In this document: one piece after another, positions 42,569 to 52,985 of the stretch | Numbering within the stretch: position 1 is the first letter of the stretch | Layout of the letters: every line of letters begins with the position of its first letter | From: Nocardia sp. NBC_00565 | GTDB lineage: Bacteria > Actinomycetota > Actinomycetes > Mycobacteriales > Mycobacteriaceae | Assembly (NCBI RefSeq): GCF_036345915.1 | Contig: NZ_CP107785.1 | Span: 7,316,001 to 7,380,000, forward strand | DNA: 64,000 nt | Reading direction: 5' to 3' | Made by a program: the position numbers and the translations under genes | The notes under the pieces: generated by a model | Told to the model about the DNA's origin: nothing | The model's input: the letters and a program-made list of their open reading frames with translations, nothing else | Database searches by the model: none

Positions 42569-44194
42569 ATGCTGACTTTTCGGGGGGGCGCCGCGGGTGC
42601 GCTGCTTCTCGCCACCGCGGGCATGCTGGTCGCCGCGCCGGTTGCCCACACGGAGCCCGCAACCGATGGCGTGAATATCGTCGCCGATCTGAAACTCAGC
42701 CGAGAAGGTGTGCTCGAGGTCACCGAGAAGGTGGTCGTGCCCGCCGACAGCTCGTTCAAGATGACGCTGCCGCTGCGGCTGAAGATCGGCGAGGACGTCG
42801 AACGCGTCTTCAATGTCACCGATGTCGATACCAAGGGCGCGGGCACGGCGACGGTCGCGAACGATCTGTTCACCATCGATGCCAAGCCGGGCGAATCGAC
42901 CTTTACCTACGCCATCCACAACACGGTCAGCGATGCGCCGGGCACCCAGACCTTCCGCTGGCTCGGCACGATCAACGCCGATGTCGCCTCGATCGACGCC
43001 TCGCTGATCAGCCCGAGCTACGAAATGGGCGTGGTGGACTGCAAACTCGGTCCGCCCGGCAATCTGCGGCAGTGCTCGAATCTGCAGATCGAGGCGGACG
43101 GGGTGCTCTACTGGCAGCAGACCGACCTGCGCAAGGGCGACAATATCGACCTGACCCTGCAGCTACCGCCCGGCACCGTGCCAGCTAACGCCGATATCCG
43201 CGACGGCAACGAAGAGAGCGCCTTCTCCTTCACCACTCCGGTGGCGGTCGCGCTCGGCGTTCTGTTGCTCGCCTTGGCCGCGATGGCGGCATATGTGCTG
43301 CGGGCCCGGCGCGAGAATGCCGCCGCCACAGCCGGATCCGAGACGATCGACCCGCTGCTGCGCGACGGCAACCAGGTCCAGTTCACCTCCCCCGACGGCA
43401 TCCTGCCCGGCGAGGCGGGCGTGCTGCTCGACGAACATGTCGATCCGGGCGATATCGCGGCGACGGTGATCGATCTCGCTGTGCGCCGGTACATCTGGAT
43501 CACGCCCATCAGCGACAGCGACTGGCGCATCGACCGGGTCAACGCACCCGACGACCAGCTGCGCGATTATGAGAAGGCGGTCTACCGGGTGCTGCTGCCC
43601 GATGGCACCGATACGGTGTCCGTGACCGAGCTGCGCGCGCCGGGCCGCATACAGTCCCAGCCGGTGCGCACCGCGATGCTCGCCGACGCGGTCGCGCGCG
43701 GCGCCTTCATCGATCGGGCCCGCATCGGCCTGCCGATCCTGTTGGGCGGCGCGCTGATCGTGGGCGGCATCGCGGCGACCATCGCCCTGGCCCGCACCTC
43801 CGGCAGCGCGCTGGTCGGTGTCGCGATCCTGCTCGCGGGCATCGCGACCGTGCTGCTGCCGCGTTTCCTGCCGGTGCGCACGGCCCAGGGTCGTGCCCTC
43901 GTCGGCCAGATCCGCGCACTACAGCGCGGCCTCGACGCGACCAGCCGCGACCAGATCCCGCCCGCCGACCAGGAATTGGTCTTCTCCAGGGCACTGCCGT
44001 TCATGGTGATCGGCGGCCGCGCCGACAACTGGATCCGCGCCTTCCGCGACCTCAACCCCGCCGCCGACGCCCAACCCGGCCTCTATTGGTTCGGCACCTT
44101 CGAACGCGACCACAACCTGCAACGCTTCGCCGGCCACTTCCCCTACTTCATCACCGCCCTCGAAGGCCTGTTCGCAGGCGCGGGCGGCCGCTGA
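42569..44194 (+). CDS. DUF2207 domain membrane protein
   Basis: 541 residues: signal peptide (LLLATAGMLVAAPVAH), an extracytoplasmic beta-rich DUF2207 domain to about residue 205, a membrane segment (VAVALGVLLLALAAMAAYVL), a cytoplasmic part with a winged-helix-like stretch (GDIAATVIDLAVRRYIWITP) and two more membrane segments around residues 385-430. Function unknown. It is divergent from the zinc peptidase operon with a 75-bp gap. Confidence 0.85.
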   Translation: MLTFRGGAAGALLLATAGMLVAAPVAHTEPATDGVNIVADLKLSREGVLEVTEKVVVPADSSFKMTLPLRLKIGEDVERVFNVTDVDTKGAGTATVANDLFTIDAKPGESTFTYAIHNTVSDAPGTQTFRWLGTINADVASIDASLISPSYEMGVVDCKLGPPGNLRQCSNLQIEADGVLYWQQTDLRKGDNIDLTLQLPPGTVPANADIRDGNEESAFSFTTPVAVALGVLLLALAAMAAYVLRARRENAAATAGSETIDPLLRDGNQVQFTSPDGILPGEAGVLLDEHVDPGDIAATVIDLAVRRYIWITPISDSDWRIDRVNAPDDQLRDYEKAVYRVLLPDGTDTVSVTELRAPGRIQSQPVRTAMLADAVARGAFIDRARIGLPILLGGALIVGGIAATIALARTSGSALVGVAILLAGIATVLLPRFLPVRTAQGRALVGQIRALQRGLDATSRDQIPPADQELVFSRALPFMVIGGRADNWIRAFRDLNPAADAQPGLYWFGTFERDHNLQRFAGHFPYFITALEGLFAGAGGR

Positions 44195-44542
44195 GAATCA
44201 CCTCGGCCGAAACCGTTGATTCGTCCTCGATCAACGCGCTGACCGCACGCACACCGTCATCGCGGCTGACCGCGCGTAAGCCCTTGTGTGGGAAGCATTC
44301 TCCGGCGGAGGACAGGGGTTTGAACACCGATCCGCCCCAAGGTCGATCAGAGCCACGTCTCCCAACCTGCGCGAACTCGTCTGAGAATGACTCGGCGTGC
44401 GGGAGGATGCACCGACAGCACCCCGAAGTGAGGACCCGGCTCACACTTTCGACAACGTCGGACGGCCCGCACACCGACGAGAGTCTTACGCGCGACGAGG
44501 GGCCGTACCGCCCGACTGTCTGGTGCACACCGCGGCTGGCTT

Positions 44543-44751
44543 TCACTCCCGTGCAGCGCCGTCCGGCCAGACGATCTCGACCGGCACGCCACGCTCACAG
44601 GCAAGGTCGACCACCGTGCCGGTGCCGCCCCGCTGACTTGCATCCCCATCCCATACCGCGACCAGGCGCGTTCACGATGAGCAAGATTCTCGAGAGCGAG
44701 ACGGTGTCCGACCTGGTTGGCATCAGTTGCATTGCGCGCGGCACCGATTCG
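44543..44751. pseudogene. Broken SLOG/YpsA-like gene with its two halves in opposite orientation
   Basis: On the minus strand, 44668-44543 codes 41 residues ending at a stop, beginning RLVAVWDGDASQ and containing GGTGTVVDLACERGVPVEIV; this is the C-terminal end of a Rossmann-like nucleotide-binding family I know from actinomycetes. On the plus strand, 44686-44751 codes ILESETVSDLVGISCIARGT-DS, a segment from the first half of the same family (usually LVG[IV]SC[IL]A.G[AT]DS). The halves lie head to head, separated by 17 bases. An in-frame TGA precedes the minus-strand part. The pattern fits a minus-strand gene whose N-terminal half was inverted in place. The rest of 44195-44969 shows no gene. 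Confidence 0.6.
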
Positions 44752-44969
44752 GTCCGGCTCGGGCACCGTCGTCGCATCGAATTCGGCGATCGTGCTGACG
44801 ATGACGAAAAACAATCGCTGACAACTCGATCCGAGTCAGCTGATCCGCAAGAGGATTCCACACCATCGAGCCGTCGGCGCATCGCCAGTCGTCGCACGCC
44901 AACATGCGGATCCGGAGACCGGTCGCGAGTTGCCCCGCGACCGGTCGCCTTGCTCAGTGTCCGAAACCG

Positions 44970-46232
44970 TCAGTCCGTCATCGCCGTGCGCCGGATCGCC
45001 GACAGTGGGTCGGCGTACAGGGCGCTCAGCGAGGTGACGACGGCTGCGAATTCCTGGACCTTGCCGCCGAATCCGCTGATGCGGATATCGGTGGGCGGGA
45101 GTTGAGAGGACTGGGCGAAGGCTCGGGCTACGTGGGTGACGGCGGGGCGGTAGCCGGTGAAGGCCTGGCCGCCGAGGATCACCCGGTCCGGGTTGAGCAT
45201 GTCCCGGACCATCGCGACGGTGTGTCCGAGGATGGTGGCCCGTTCGGCGAGCAACTCCTGCGCGTCTTCCGCGCCCGCCTCGGCGGCGCGGTACAGATCG
45301 GCGATGGTCGAGCCGCCGGTGCCCTTGTGTGCCGGAATGATCCCGCGCCCAACGGCTCTGGCGTGCAGCGCCCGATCGCCGACGGTCACCTCGAGGCAAC
45401 CCCGCCTGCCGCAGGTGCATTCGACATCGGAACCGGTCGGCAAGTGCGCGATCGACCCGGGGCCGCTGCTCGGGGTGTGCACCCTGCCGTCCAAAGTGAC
45501 TGCGATACCAGCGGTTTCGCGGACGTAGAAGTACAGGCTGCTGCCCGGCGCACCGGCGGGTTCGCCGGTCGGCAGCAACAGTTCCGAGGCCGCCATCGCC
45601 TCGACGTGCGGTGCCACCGAGATCGGCAGTTCGAGCACCTCACCGAGCGCTGTGCCGACCTGGGCACCCTGCCAGGCCAGTTTGGGATGATCGACGACAC
45701 CGGTCAGCGGATCGACCCGCCCACCGATCGCCACTCCGGCCCAGAGTGGTTTGCGCCGGTGCCAGCGCTGCAGGAAAGCCTTGGCGCTGCGGGCCACGGT
45801 CATGGTCGCGAAGTCCTGGCCGGTCTGCGGTGTCGCGATGGCCAGGCCACCGAGAATGCGCCCGCGCAGGTCGGCGGCGACGATCTTGGTGACCGCAGCG
45901 CCGATATGGATGCCGAGGGTCAGATAGGCCTCGTGGTCGATTTCGAACGGGACCCGGGGACGTCCGACCGCACCCGAGGCGGTCAGGTCGGGGCGCTCGC
46001 GCAGCAGACCGGCGGCCAATAGCGCCGACACCTGACGGTTGACCGTCGCGATGCTCAAACCCGTTGTGCGCGCGGCATTGTCGCGGGATACCGGACCGCC
46101 GGTCGCGGCGCGCAGCACCGCCGCCGCCGGATTGTCAGCGATGCGGAGTTCCGGCGCGACGACGGGGCGCTGAACGCGGACACGACCGGTGACGACCCTG
46201 GAAACGGAGCGGTCAAGGGTGGGGAGGGACAT
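44970..46232 (-). CDS. ROK family transcriptional regulator
   Basis: 420 residues. A winged helix at about 50-100 (AARTTGLSIATVNRQVSALL) is followed by a ROK sugar-kinase-like domain with the zinc motif GSDVECTCGRRGCLEVTVGD and the glycine-rich IAHLPTGS region. The ATP-binding and DxGGT-type motifs are weak, as in regulator members. ATG start with AAGGAAA upstream. Similar to Rv0485 of mycobacteria by type. A short polycysteine ORF with its own promoter lies 84 bp upstream in the same direction. Confidence 0.88.
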   Translation of the reverse strand: MSLPTLDRSVSRVVTGRVRVQRPVVAPELRIADNPAAAVLRAATGGPVSRDNAARTTGLSIATVNRQVSALLAAGLLRERPDLTASGAVGRPRVPFEIDHEAYLTLGIHIGAAVTKIVAADLRGRILGGLAIATPQTGQDFATMTVARSAKAFLQRWHRRKPLWAGVAIGGRVDPLTGVVDHPKLAWQGAQVGTALGEVLELPISVAPHVEAMAASELLLPTGEPAGAPGSSLYFYVRETAGIAVTLDGRVHTPSSGPGSIAHLPTGSDVECTCGRRGCLEVTVGDRALHARAVGRGIIPAHKGTGGSTIADLYRAAEAGAEDAQELLAERATILGHTVAMVRDMLNPDRVILGGQAFTGYRPAVTHVARAFAQSSQLPPTDIRISGFGGKVQEFAAVVTSLSALYADPLSAIRRTAMTD

Positions 46233-46316
46233 ATGCGGTTTCCTTGCTGAAGTCCCGTTCGACGGGACATGCCTATATGTGCGGCGGCGAGGCAGCGCAC
46301 GAGCCGAGAGAATGGC

Positions 46317-46421
46317 TCAGCTGCAGCAGGAACAACACAGTTCGCGAGTCAACGGCAGTCGCAGACCCAACGCTGCGGTCACGTAGGTGACCCGCAGAGC
46401 GGTCGGACGGCTCGTAGACAT
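46317..46421 (-). CDS. Leaderless polycysteine leader ORF, 34 aa
   Basis: MSTSRPTALRVTYVTAALGL, then a tail ending RELCCSCCS, with four cysteines in five positions just before the stop. TAACTT lies 7 bases before the ATG, the right position for a -10 element if transcription starts at the A of the ATG, so no 5' leader is needed. Polycysteine leaderless ORFs act as cysteine-responsive attenuators in mycobacteria. Here the ORF stops 84 bp before the ROK gene start. Composition and placement support it; the regulatory role is inference. Confidence 0.65.
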   Translation of the reverse strand: MSTSRPTALRVTYVTAALGLRLPLTRELCCSCCS

Positions 46422-46634
46422 GGGATCAAAGTTAACACCGAAATCGCGCCGCACCAAGCCCTGCCAGCTACTCGCCGGCACCCCGGATGCGTGGTTCATC
46501 CCGAAATCCTTGCCGCGCATCATGTTCCAATCGTAATGTGGCGCAGGGCACGATATGCCCGAAATGCCGAATGAGGGCCGCCGATTCGGCGACCCCCATG
46601 GGGTGACTGGCCGCCCGATCCCCGGGCTACTCGA

Positions 46635-48074
46635 TCAGGCCGCTGCGGCGACCAATTGACGACGAGCCAGCAGTGCGGTCGCCGAGGCGATCAGTCCGAC
46701 CAGCGCGACCACGGTGACCAGGTACAGGCCGGGCCGGTACTGCGCGATGCTGGTCGCCGCGCCACCACTGATCAGTCCGGTGACCACGGCCAGCACGACC
46801 GCCCCGCCGATCTGCCCGGAGGTCTGCACCAGCCCCGAGGCCAGTCCCTGCTCGTGGTCGGCGATGCCCTCGGTGGCCTGCACCATGACCGAGGAGAATC
46901 CGAGCGCGAAGCCGAGACCGAGCAACAGGAATGCGGGCAGGTAGGCGACGACGTAGTTGGGATCGGCGCTGCCGCCGAAGGAGATGAACCAGACGTACCC
47001 GATCACGAATGAGGTCATCGAGGCGATGATCATCGGGGTGGTGCCGTAGCGGTCGATCAGCTTGCCTGCGACCGGCGACAGGATCGCCACGATGACGCCC
47101 GTGGGGGCCAGGGCCAGCGCCATCTTCAGCGGCTCCCAGCCCAGGGTGTTCTGCAGGTACAGCGACACGATCGTCTGGAAGCTGATGTAGGAGCCGAAGA
47201 TGGCCAGTGCGGCCAGGTTGGCCCGCACGATCGACTTCACCTTGAAGATGCTCAGCCGCACCAGCGGGTGCGCGACCTTGTTCTCCACCACGAAGAACGC
47301 GCTGAGCAGGGCGATGGCGAGTACCGCGGTCGCGACAACGCTTGCGGTGAGGCCCTTTTCGGGTGCGGTGACGATGGTGTAGACGGCGGCCAGCATGCCA
47401 CCGGTCAGCAGTGCGGCACCGGCGAAGTCGATGCGGCCCTGCTCCTTCTCGATATTGCGCGGCACCACGAAGTAGGCGGTGACCACCACGGCCGCGACGA
47501 CCAGCACCGGGACATAGAAGGTCAGTCGCCAGTCGATACCGGTGAGCAGACCCGAAACGATCAGGCCCGAGGCGTATCCGGTCGCGCCGAAGACGGTGAA
47601 GATCGACAGCGCGCGGTTGCGGTCGTGACCTTCCTTGAAGGTGGTGGTGATGATCGACAGTGCGGCCGGTGCGGTGAACGCGGCGGCGACGCCCTTGATG
47701 ATGCGGCTGGCGATCAGCAGCGCACCGTCATCGACCAGACCGCCCGCGAGCGAGGCGATTCCGAAAACCACCAGGGCGGTGAGGAATACCTGGCGACGGC
47801 CGAGCAGATCGGCAGCTCGTCCGCCCAGCAGCAGCAGACCGCCGTAGCCGAGGATGTAGCCGTTGACGATCCACTGCAGGCTCTCGGTATTGAGCCCCAG
47901 TTCGGATCCGATGGACGGGAGGGCGACGCCGACCATCGATACGTCGAGTGCATCGAGGAACATCGCCAGACCGGCGACGAACAGCACGGCCCACAACTTC
48001 GGCCCCCAACGGCCGGGGGCGTGCTCGGTAGATGCGGCGGTCAGGGTCTCGGGTGCGGTAGCTGTCAGAGTCAC
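46635..48074 (-). CDS. MFS drug transporter, DHA2 (14-TM, EmrB/QacA-like) family
   Basis: 479 residues from GTG 48074. Fourteen membrane segments, with motif A-like GRAADLLGRRQVFLTALVVF and motif C-like GATGYASGLIVSGLLTGIDW, and the family start LWAVLFVAGLAMFLDALDVS. The upstream ATG (48110) lies inside the -35 element, so the GTG, which sits 7 bases after the -10 hexamer, is the better start and makes the mRNA leaderless. Exports drugs or toxic metabolites with proton exchange. No adjacent regulator gene. Confidence 0.9.
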   Translation of the reverse strand: MTLTATAPETLTAASTEHAPGRWGPKLWAVLFVAGLAMFLDALDVSMVGVALPSIGSELGLNTESLQWIVNGYILGYGGLLLLGGRAADLLGRRQVFLTALVVFGIASLAGGLVDDGALLIASRIIKGVAAAFTAPAALSIITTTFKEGHDRNRALSIFTVFGATGYASGLIVSGLLTGIDWRLTFYVPVLVVAAVVVTAYFVVPRNIEKEQGRIDFAGAALLTGGMLAAVYTIVTAPEKGLTASVVATAVLAIALLSAFFVVENKVAHPLVRLSIFKVKSIVRANLAALAIFGSYISFQTIVSLYLQNTLGWEPLKMALALAPTGVIVAILSPVAGKLIDRYGTTPMIIASMTSFVIGYVWFISFGGSADPNYVVAYLPAFLLLGLGFALGFSSVMVQATEGIADHEQGLASGLVQTSGQIGGAVVLAVVTGLISGGAATSIAQYRPGLYLVTVVALVGLIASATALLARRQLVAAAA

Positions 48075-48081
48075 GTCGGTA

Positions 48082-48124
48082 AATTTAGATGTGTGCGCAT
48101 TAAATGTCAACGCAAGTAATGCGC
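48082..48124 (-). promoter_or_regulatory. Consensus promoter with overlapping operator, MFS gene
   Basis: Minus strand: -35 TTGACA (48105-48110), 17-bp spacer, -10 TAAATT (48082-48087), then 7 bases to the GTG. An inverted repeat GCGCATTA / TAATGCGC (48095-48102 and 48117-48124) straddles the -35 box, an ideal place for a TetR- or MarR-type repressor. Confidence 0.8.
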
Positions 48125-48167
48125 GTACATAATTATCTGGTCACGATCTTGCTCGGGGAACAGCAGC

Positions 48168-48199
48168 AGGCCCCGCCCAGTCGGTACTGGGCGGGGCCT
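48168..48199. terminator. GC-rich hairpin terminator
   Basis: Perfect 14-bp arms AGGCCCCGCCCAGT / ACTGGGCGGGGCCT around CGGT, downstream of the secreted-protein gene (minus strand), just upstream of the MFS promoter. Confidence 0.85.
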
Positions 48200-48240
48200 G
48201 TTTCCGTGGCGAAGGCGGCCACGGATGCCGTGGCATCGAC

Positions 48241-48954
48241 CTACTTGGCCGGCACGAACGGCTGGTTGACCGTGGTGAAGTACTGGATCACCGCACCGAT
48301 CGCGACCGGCGCGGTCACGAAGATCTGACCGGCCAGGGTGCCGAGCGCGCCGATGGCGACAATGCCGCCGATGCAGCCGATGGCGGCGGCCGGAATGAAC
48401 GCACCGAACAGACCGACGATGGTGGCCGAGGCAACCGTGGCTCCGGCGATGCCGCCGAGCACGCAGCCGGCCGCTCCGCCGATCAGGCCGCCGACCAGTG
48501 TGCCGACCGTGGCGGCCGCCGAGATCGTGCTGGTCAGTCGGGTCCAGGCCGCGACCTCACGGTCGTATTCGGTCTTCCATGGCGCCTTGTCCTCGTACGG
48601 CAGCGCGACCGGCTTGTAGGTCGCGTGCTCGCGATCGATCTGCGGCGTCAACGTCGCGGTGCGATCGGCAATCTGTGCGGCGATCGGGAATTCGAAGTCA
48701 TCGATCCGGAACTTCAGCGGCGTGCCCGCGAGCACGGAGCCGTCGGCTGCCTTGATCTTGAAGACATCGTCCTCGACTACCAGCGAACCGGCATCGGTCT
48801 TGATGATCGACGAATCGTTGACTGCTTCGGCGGTGAAATTGATTGCGCCGCTATCGCTCTCGGGCACTTCCGGGGCCGCGCCCGAGGTGCCCGCGGCCAC
48901 CCCGGTCGCCATGGTCACCAGCGCCGCGACGACGGCGAGCTTCCTCATCCTCAT
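48241..48954 (-). CDS. Secreted or envelope protein with glycine-rich hydrophobic C-terminal part
   Basis: 237 residues. Signal peptide (RKLAVVAALVTMATGVAAG, cleavage near SGAAP). The middle (about 35-130) is polar and beta-rich; residues about 140-225 form a Gly/Ala-rich hydrophobic region (GGLIGGAAGCVLGGIAGATV) with repeated GxxxG-like spacing. This build is common among exported proteins of Nocardia and Rhodococcus of unknown function. GAGGGAA lies 8 bases before the ATG. Confidence 0.8.
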   Translation of the reverse strand: MRMRKLAVVAALVTMATGVAAGTSGAAPEVPESDSGAINFTAEAVNDSSIIKTDAGSLVVEDDVFKIKAADGSVLAGTPLKFRIDDFEFPIAAQIADRTATLTPQIDREHATYKPVALPYEDKAPWKTEYDREVAAWTRLTSTISAAATVGTLVGGLIGGAAGCVLGGIAGATVASATIVGLFGAFIPAAAIGCIGGIVAIGALGTLAGQIFVTAPVAIGAVIQYFTTVNQPFVPAK

Positions 48955-49064
48955 TACTGCGTTCCCTCATCTCGATGTTGCTATCGAGGGAAGTTTCGAC
49001 GAGAACTCAATCGAGCACGAGGTAAAAAAGCAGGCAGATTCCAAAGGGCAAACCGGGAGCGACC

Positions 49065-49658
49065 TCAGGACTTCTTGGCGGCGGCCTTCATCTGCTTCTT
49101 GAAGGCCCGCACTTCCAACAGTGATTCGCCGTCGACGATATCGGCGGCCGAGCGACGTGAACCCTGCTCGGAATAGGCACCCGCCGCCGTGTCCCAGCCC
49201 TTCGGTTGCACACCGAGCTGTTTGCCGAGCAGTGCGAGGAAGATCCTGGCCTTCTGGTCGCCGTAGCCGGGCAGCTCCTTCAATCGGCGCAGCACCTCTT
49301 TGCCGTCGGGATCGCCCTGCGTCCAGATGCGTTCGGTCTTGCCGTCGTAATGCTCGACCACGTACCGAGCGAGTTCCTGGGTGCGGCGCGCCATGGACCT
49401 GCCGTAGCGGTGGATGGCGGGCGGAGTCGCGCACAGTTCCTCGAACGCCTCGGTGTCGGCGTCGGCGATCCGCTGAATATCGAAGCCGTCCATCCGGTCG
49501 GCGATCTTCTTCGGCCCGCGAAAGGCATGTTCGAGCGGGAACTGCTGATCGAGCAACATGCCCGTCAACAATGCGAAGGAATCCTCGGAAAGCAGCTTGT
49601 CCGCCTCCGGTTCCTGGGCCAGACACAGCTTGACAGTCGCGGACTTTCCTTTTGCCAC
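49065..49658 (-). CDS. HhH-GPD-type base-excision DNA repair protein
   Basis: 197 residues from GTG 49658, which has AAAGGAAG 5 bases upstream; the frame is open 19 codons further but without a ribosome site. The helix-hairpin-helix is RLKELPGYGDQKARIFLALL, within a glycosylase-like helical fold starting LLTGMLLDQQFPLEHAFRGP. The catalytic aspartate expected after the motif is in KGWDTAAGAY, a weak match. Probable DNA glycosylase; damage type unknown. Divergent from the methyltransferase gene. Confidence 0.85.
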   Translation of the reverse strand: MAKGKSATVKLCLAQEPEADKLLSEDSFALLTGMLLDQQFPLEHAFRGPKKIADRMDGFDIQRIADADTEAFEELCATPPAIHRYGRSMARRTQELARYVVEHYDGKTERIWTQGDPDGKEVLRRLKELPGYGDQKARIFLALLGKQLGVQPKGWDTAAGAYSEQGSRRSAADIVDGESLLEVRAFKKQMKAAAKKS

Positions 49659-49812
49659 GGAACTTCCTTTCGCTGTGGTGCCGGACCAACCGATCATCTC
49701 ATTTGGTGTCGCCACGTGGTCCGGCCCACCCGGATCGGTGATCTGCCCGAATCGTGACTCACCTCACATACCTGCCATGCGCGGCGCCCGGCCCCCAAGT
49801 AGGCTCGGCGCC

Positions 49813-50661
49813 ATGCCTCAGACGACGGCAATACCTAGGGACGGAATCGGGCCCATGGATATACAGGGGTTACGCCCGGATCGCTTCGACAGCGCGGGCC
49901 AGGATCAATTGGTCGACGTGCGCGATCTGCAGGCGGCGCTGCCGGGCATCCGGCGTCTGCGCACCTGGGCTCACGAAGCCCTGGCACTGCAGCCCGGTGA
50001 GAGTGCGGTCGACATCGGATCGGGCACCGGCACGGAGGTCATGGCCTTCGCGGACGCGGTCGGCCCGACCGGCACCACGTTCGGCGTCGAACCCGATCCA
50101 CATCTGCTCGCCTCCGCCGAACGCCGTGCCCAACAGGCCGGTTCGACGGCCAAGTTCCACACCGGCGACGCCTACGGGCTGCCCTTCGGCGCGGGTACCT
50201 TCGACGCCGCGCTCTGCGAGCGGGTGTTCCAGCATCTGACCGCGCCGAATCGCGCCGCCAATGAGATCGCGCGGGTGCTGAAGCCGGGCGGTCGCGTGGT
50301 GGTGATGGACAGCGACTGGGGCACGGCGATCGTGCATCCTGGCGACCGCGAGGTGGTTCGCGGGGTCATCGACACATTGGTTTCGGCGACCACCAATCCG
50401 TTCGCCGGCCGCCGCCTGTCCGGATTGCTGACCAAGGCCGGCCTGGTGATCGACGAGGTCGGCTCGCACGCGCTGGTGCAGGACCGCACGGTGGGCGCCG
50501 GCTCACTCGTCAACCGGATCTCGGCTATGGCGGTGGCGCGCGGATCCATCACCGAGGCGCAGCGCGATCAGCTGATCGCCGATCTGCAGCAGGGCGCCGA
50601 CAGCGGTGACATCCACCTGTCGGTGACCATGTTCGCCGTTCTCGCCCACAAACCGCGCTGA
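49813..50661 (+). CDS. Class I SAM-dependent methyltransferase
   Basis: 282 residues. Motif I is VDIGSGTGTEVMAFADAVG, motif II VEPDP, post-motif FDAALCERVFQHLTAPN, and VLKPGGRVVVMDSDWG; all typical of UbiE/type 11 methyltransferases. ATG 49813 is placed 7 bases after TAGGCT, compatible with a leaderless mRNA; a later ATG at 49855 is also possible. Small-molecule substrate unknown. Confidence 0.88.
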   Translation: MPQTTAIPRDGIGPMDIQGLRPDRFDSAGQDQLVDVRDLQAALPGIRRLRTWAHEALALQPGESAVDIGSGTGTEVMAFADAVGPTGTTFGVEPDPHLLASAERRAQQAGSTAKFHTGDAYGLPFGAGTFDAALCERVFQHLTAPNRAANEIARVLKPGGRVVVMDSDWGTAIVHPGDREVVRGVIDTLVSATTNPFAGRRLSGLLTKAGLVIDEVGSHALVQDRTVGAGSLVNRISAMAVARGSITEAQRDQLIADLQQGADSGDIHLSVTMFAVLAHKPR

Positions 50662-50666
50662 ATCGA

Positions 50667-50711
50667 AAACACAACGGGCGCGTACCGATTCGGTACGCGC
50701 CCGTTGTGTTT
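50667..50711. terminator. Bidirectional terminator
   Basis: Perfect 20-bp arms (AAACACAACGGGCGCGTACC and its complement) around GATTC, between the convergent methyltransferase and aminotransferase genes; A/T-rich outer ends give U tracts on both strands. Confidence 0.95.
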
Positions 50712-50718
50712 GTTCCGA

Positions 50719-52245
<1,527 letters not shown>

Positions 52246-52366
52246 GTTGGCTAGTGTAGCGGGCGGATCTGAGATGGCTCCCCACCGGGTGTACCGAAGC
52301 GAGACTTTCCACCCCTGACCAGCCCCATTTGGTGGCCAACCGGGTGCACCCGCTATGCTGCTCCAC

Positions 52367-52454
52367 GGAGGATTCGCCTAGTGGCCTATGGCGCTCGCCT
52401 GGAACGCGGGTTGGGTTAACGCCCTCAGGGGTTCAAATCCCCTATCCTCCGCCA
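52367..52454 (+). tRNA. tRNA-Ser (GGA anticodon)
   Basis: Acceptor arms GGAGGAT / ATCCTCC, anticodon stem CTCGC / GCGGG with loop CTGGAAC (anticodon GGA), a long variable arm, T arm GGGGTTCAAATCCCC and an encoded CCA end. Class II length of 88 including CCA. A terminator follows at once. Confidence 0.95.
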
Positions 52455-52456
52455 CA

Positions 52457-52501
52457 AAAGGGCAGGTCAGGGACTGTTTTGCAGTCTCTGACCTGCCCTT
52501 T
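52457..52501. terminator. Terminator after tRNA-Ser
   Basis: 19-bp arms starting AAAGGGCAGGTCAGG, one G-U or mismatch, loop GTTTTGC, then TGT. Strong structure directly after the CCA. Confidence 0.9.
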
Positions 52502-52686
52502 GTCTATATCAGTGGTCAACATCAGTGCATCTAAGAGGATGCCAGGAAGTCGGCGGACCGTGTTCTGACCGCTATTCGGCTGGTGTGGGGCCACGGTGCC
52601 GCCGCTCGACGCAACGGCTTCGGTGCTCCCTGACGACCCACCGGCCCAGTGCGCGTTCGGGATTCGGTGCGGCATGCTCTATCGGG

Positions 52687-52985
52687 TCAAGGGGCAATCC
52701 ACTTCCAGGGCCGCTGTCCCCGCTGTCCACGCAAGCAGGCGAGCCGGTAGTCCGCCTGTTCCCGAGCATGGGCGCTGACCGCGGCGTGCCGCAGCGCGAA
52801 CAGGCACAGCTCGAACGAGCGGACATCACGGATCACTGTGTAGCCCTCCCAGGTGGTGACGTCGGCCCCATAGGCGTGGCGGAATGCATCCCACCGTGAA
52901 GGTGGGTCCGACAAGCGGAGCAAGTCCCGGAAGGTGAAGATCCGCTCATGGACAAACTGCTGGTGCTCGTGAACGGGCTGCCACG
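52687..52985 (-). pseudogene. C-terminal remnant of an aminoglycoside-phosphotransferase-like gene
   Basis: About 98 residues with a normal stop at 52687. The segment AFRHAYGADVTTWEGYTVIR and the ending RLACLRGQRGQRPWKWIAP match the C-terminal part of APH-family phosphotransferases, which follow the kinase core. Upstream, on all three minus frames to 53260, no HGDLxxxN-like catalytic loop or ATP-binding part is seen, so the kinase core is missing. It lies beside tRNA-Ser. The rest of 52502-53262 holds no intact gene. Confidence 0.6.

Noticed and set aside
44086..45105. 339-codon plus-strand ORF after the DUF2207 gene
   Set aside because: Mixed composition, overlaps the DUF2207 and ROK genes. 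Only the short part at 44686-44751 is meaningful, as a fragment of the broken gene.
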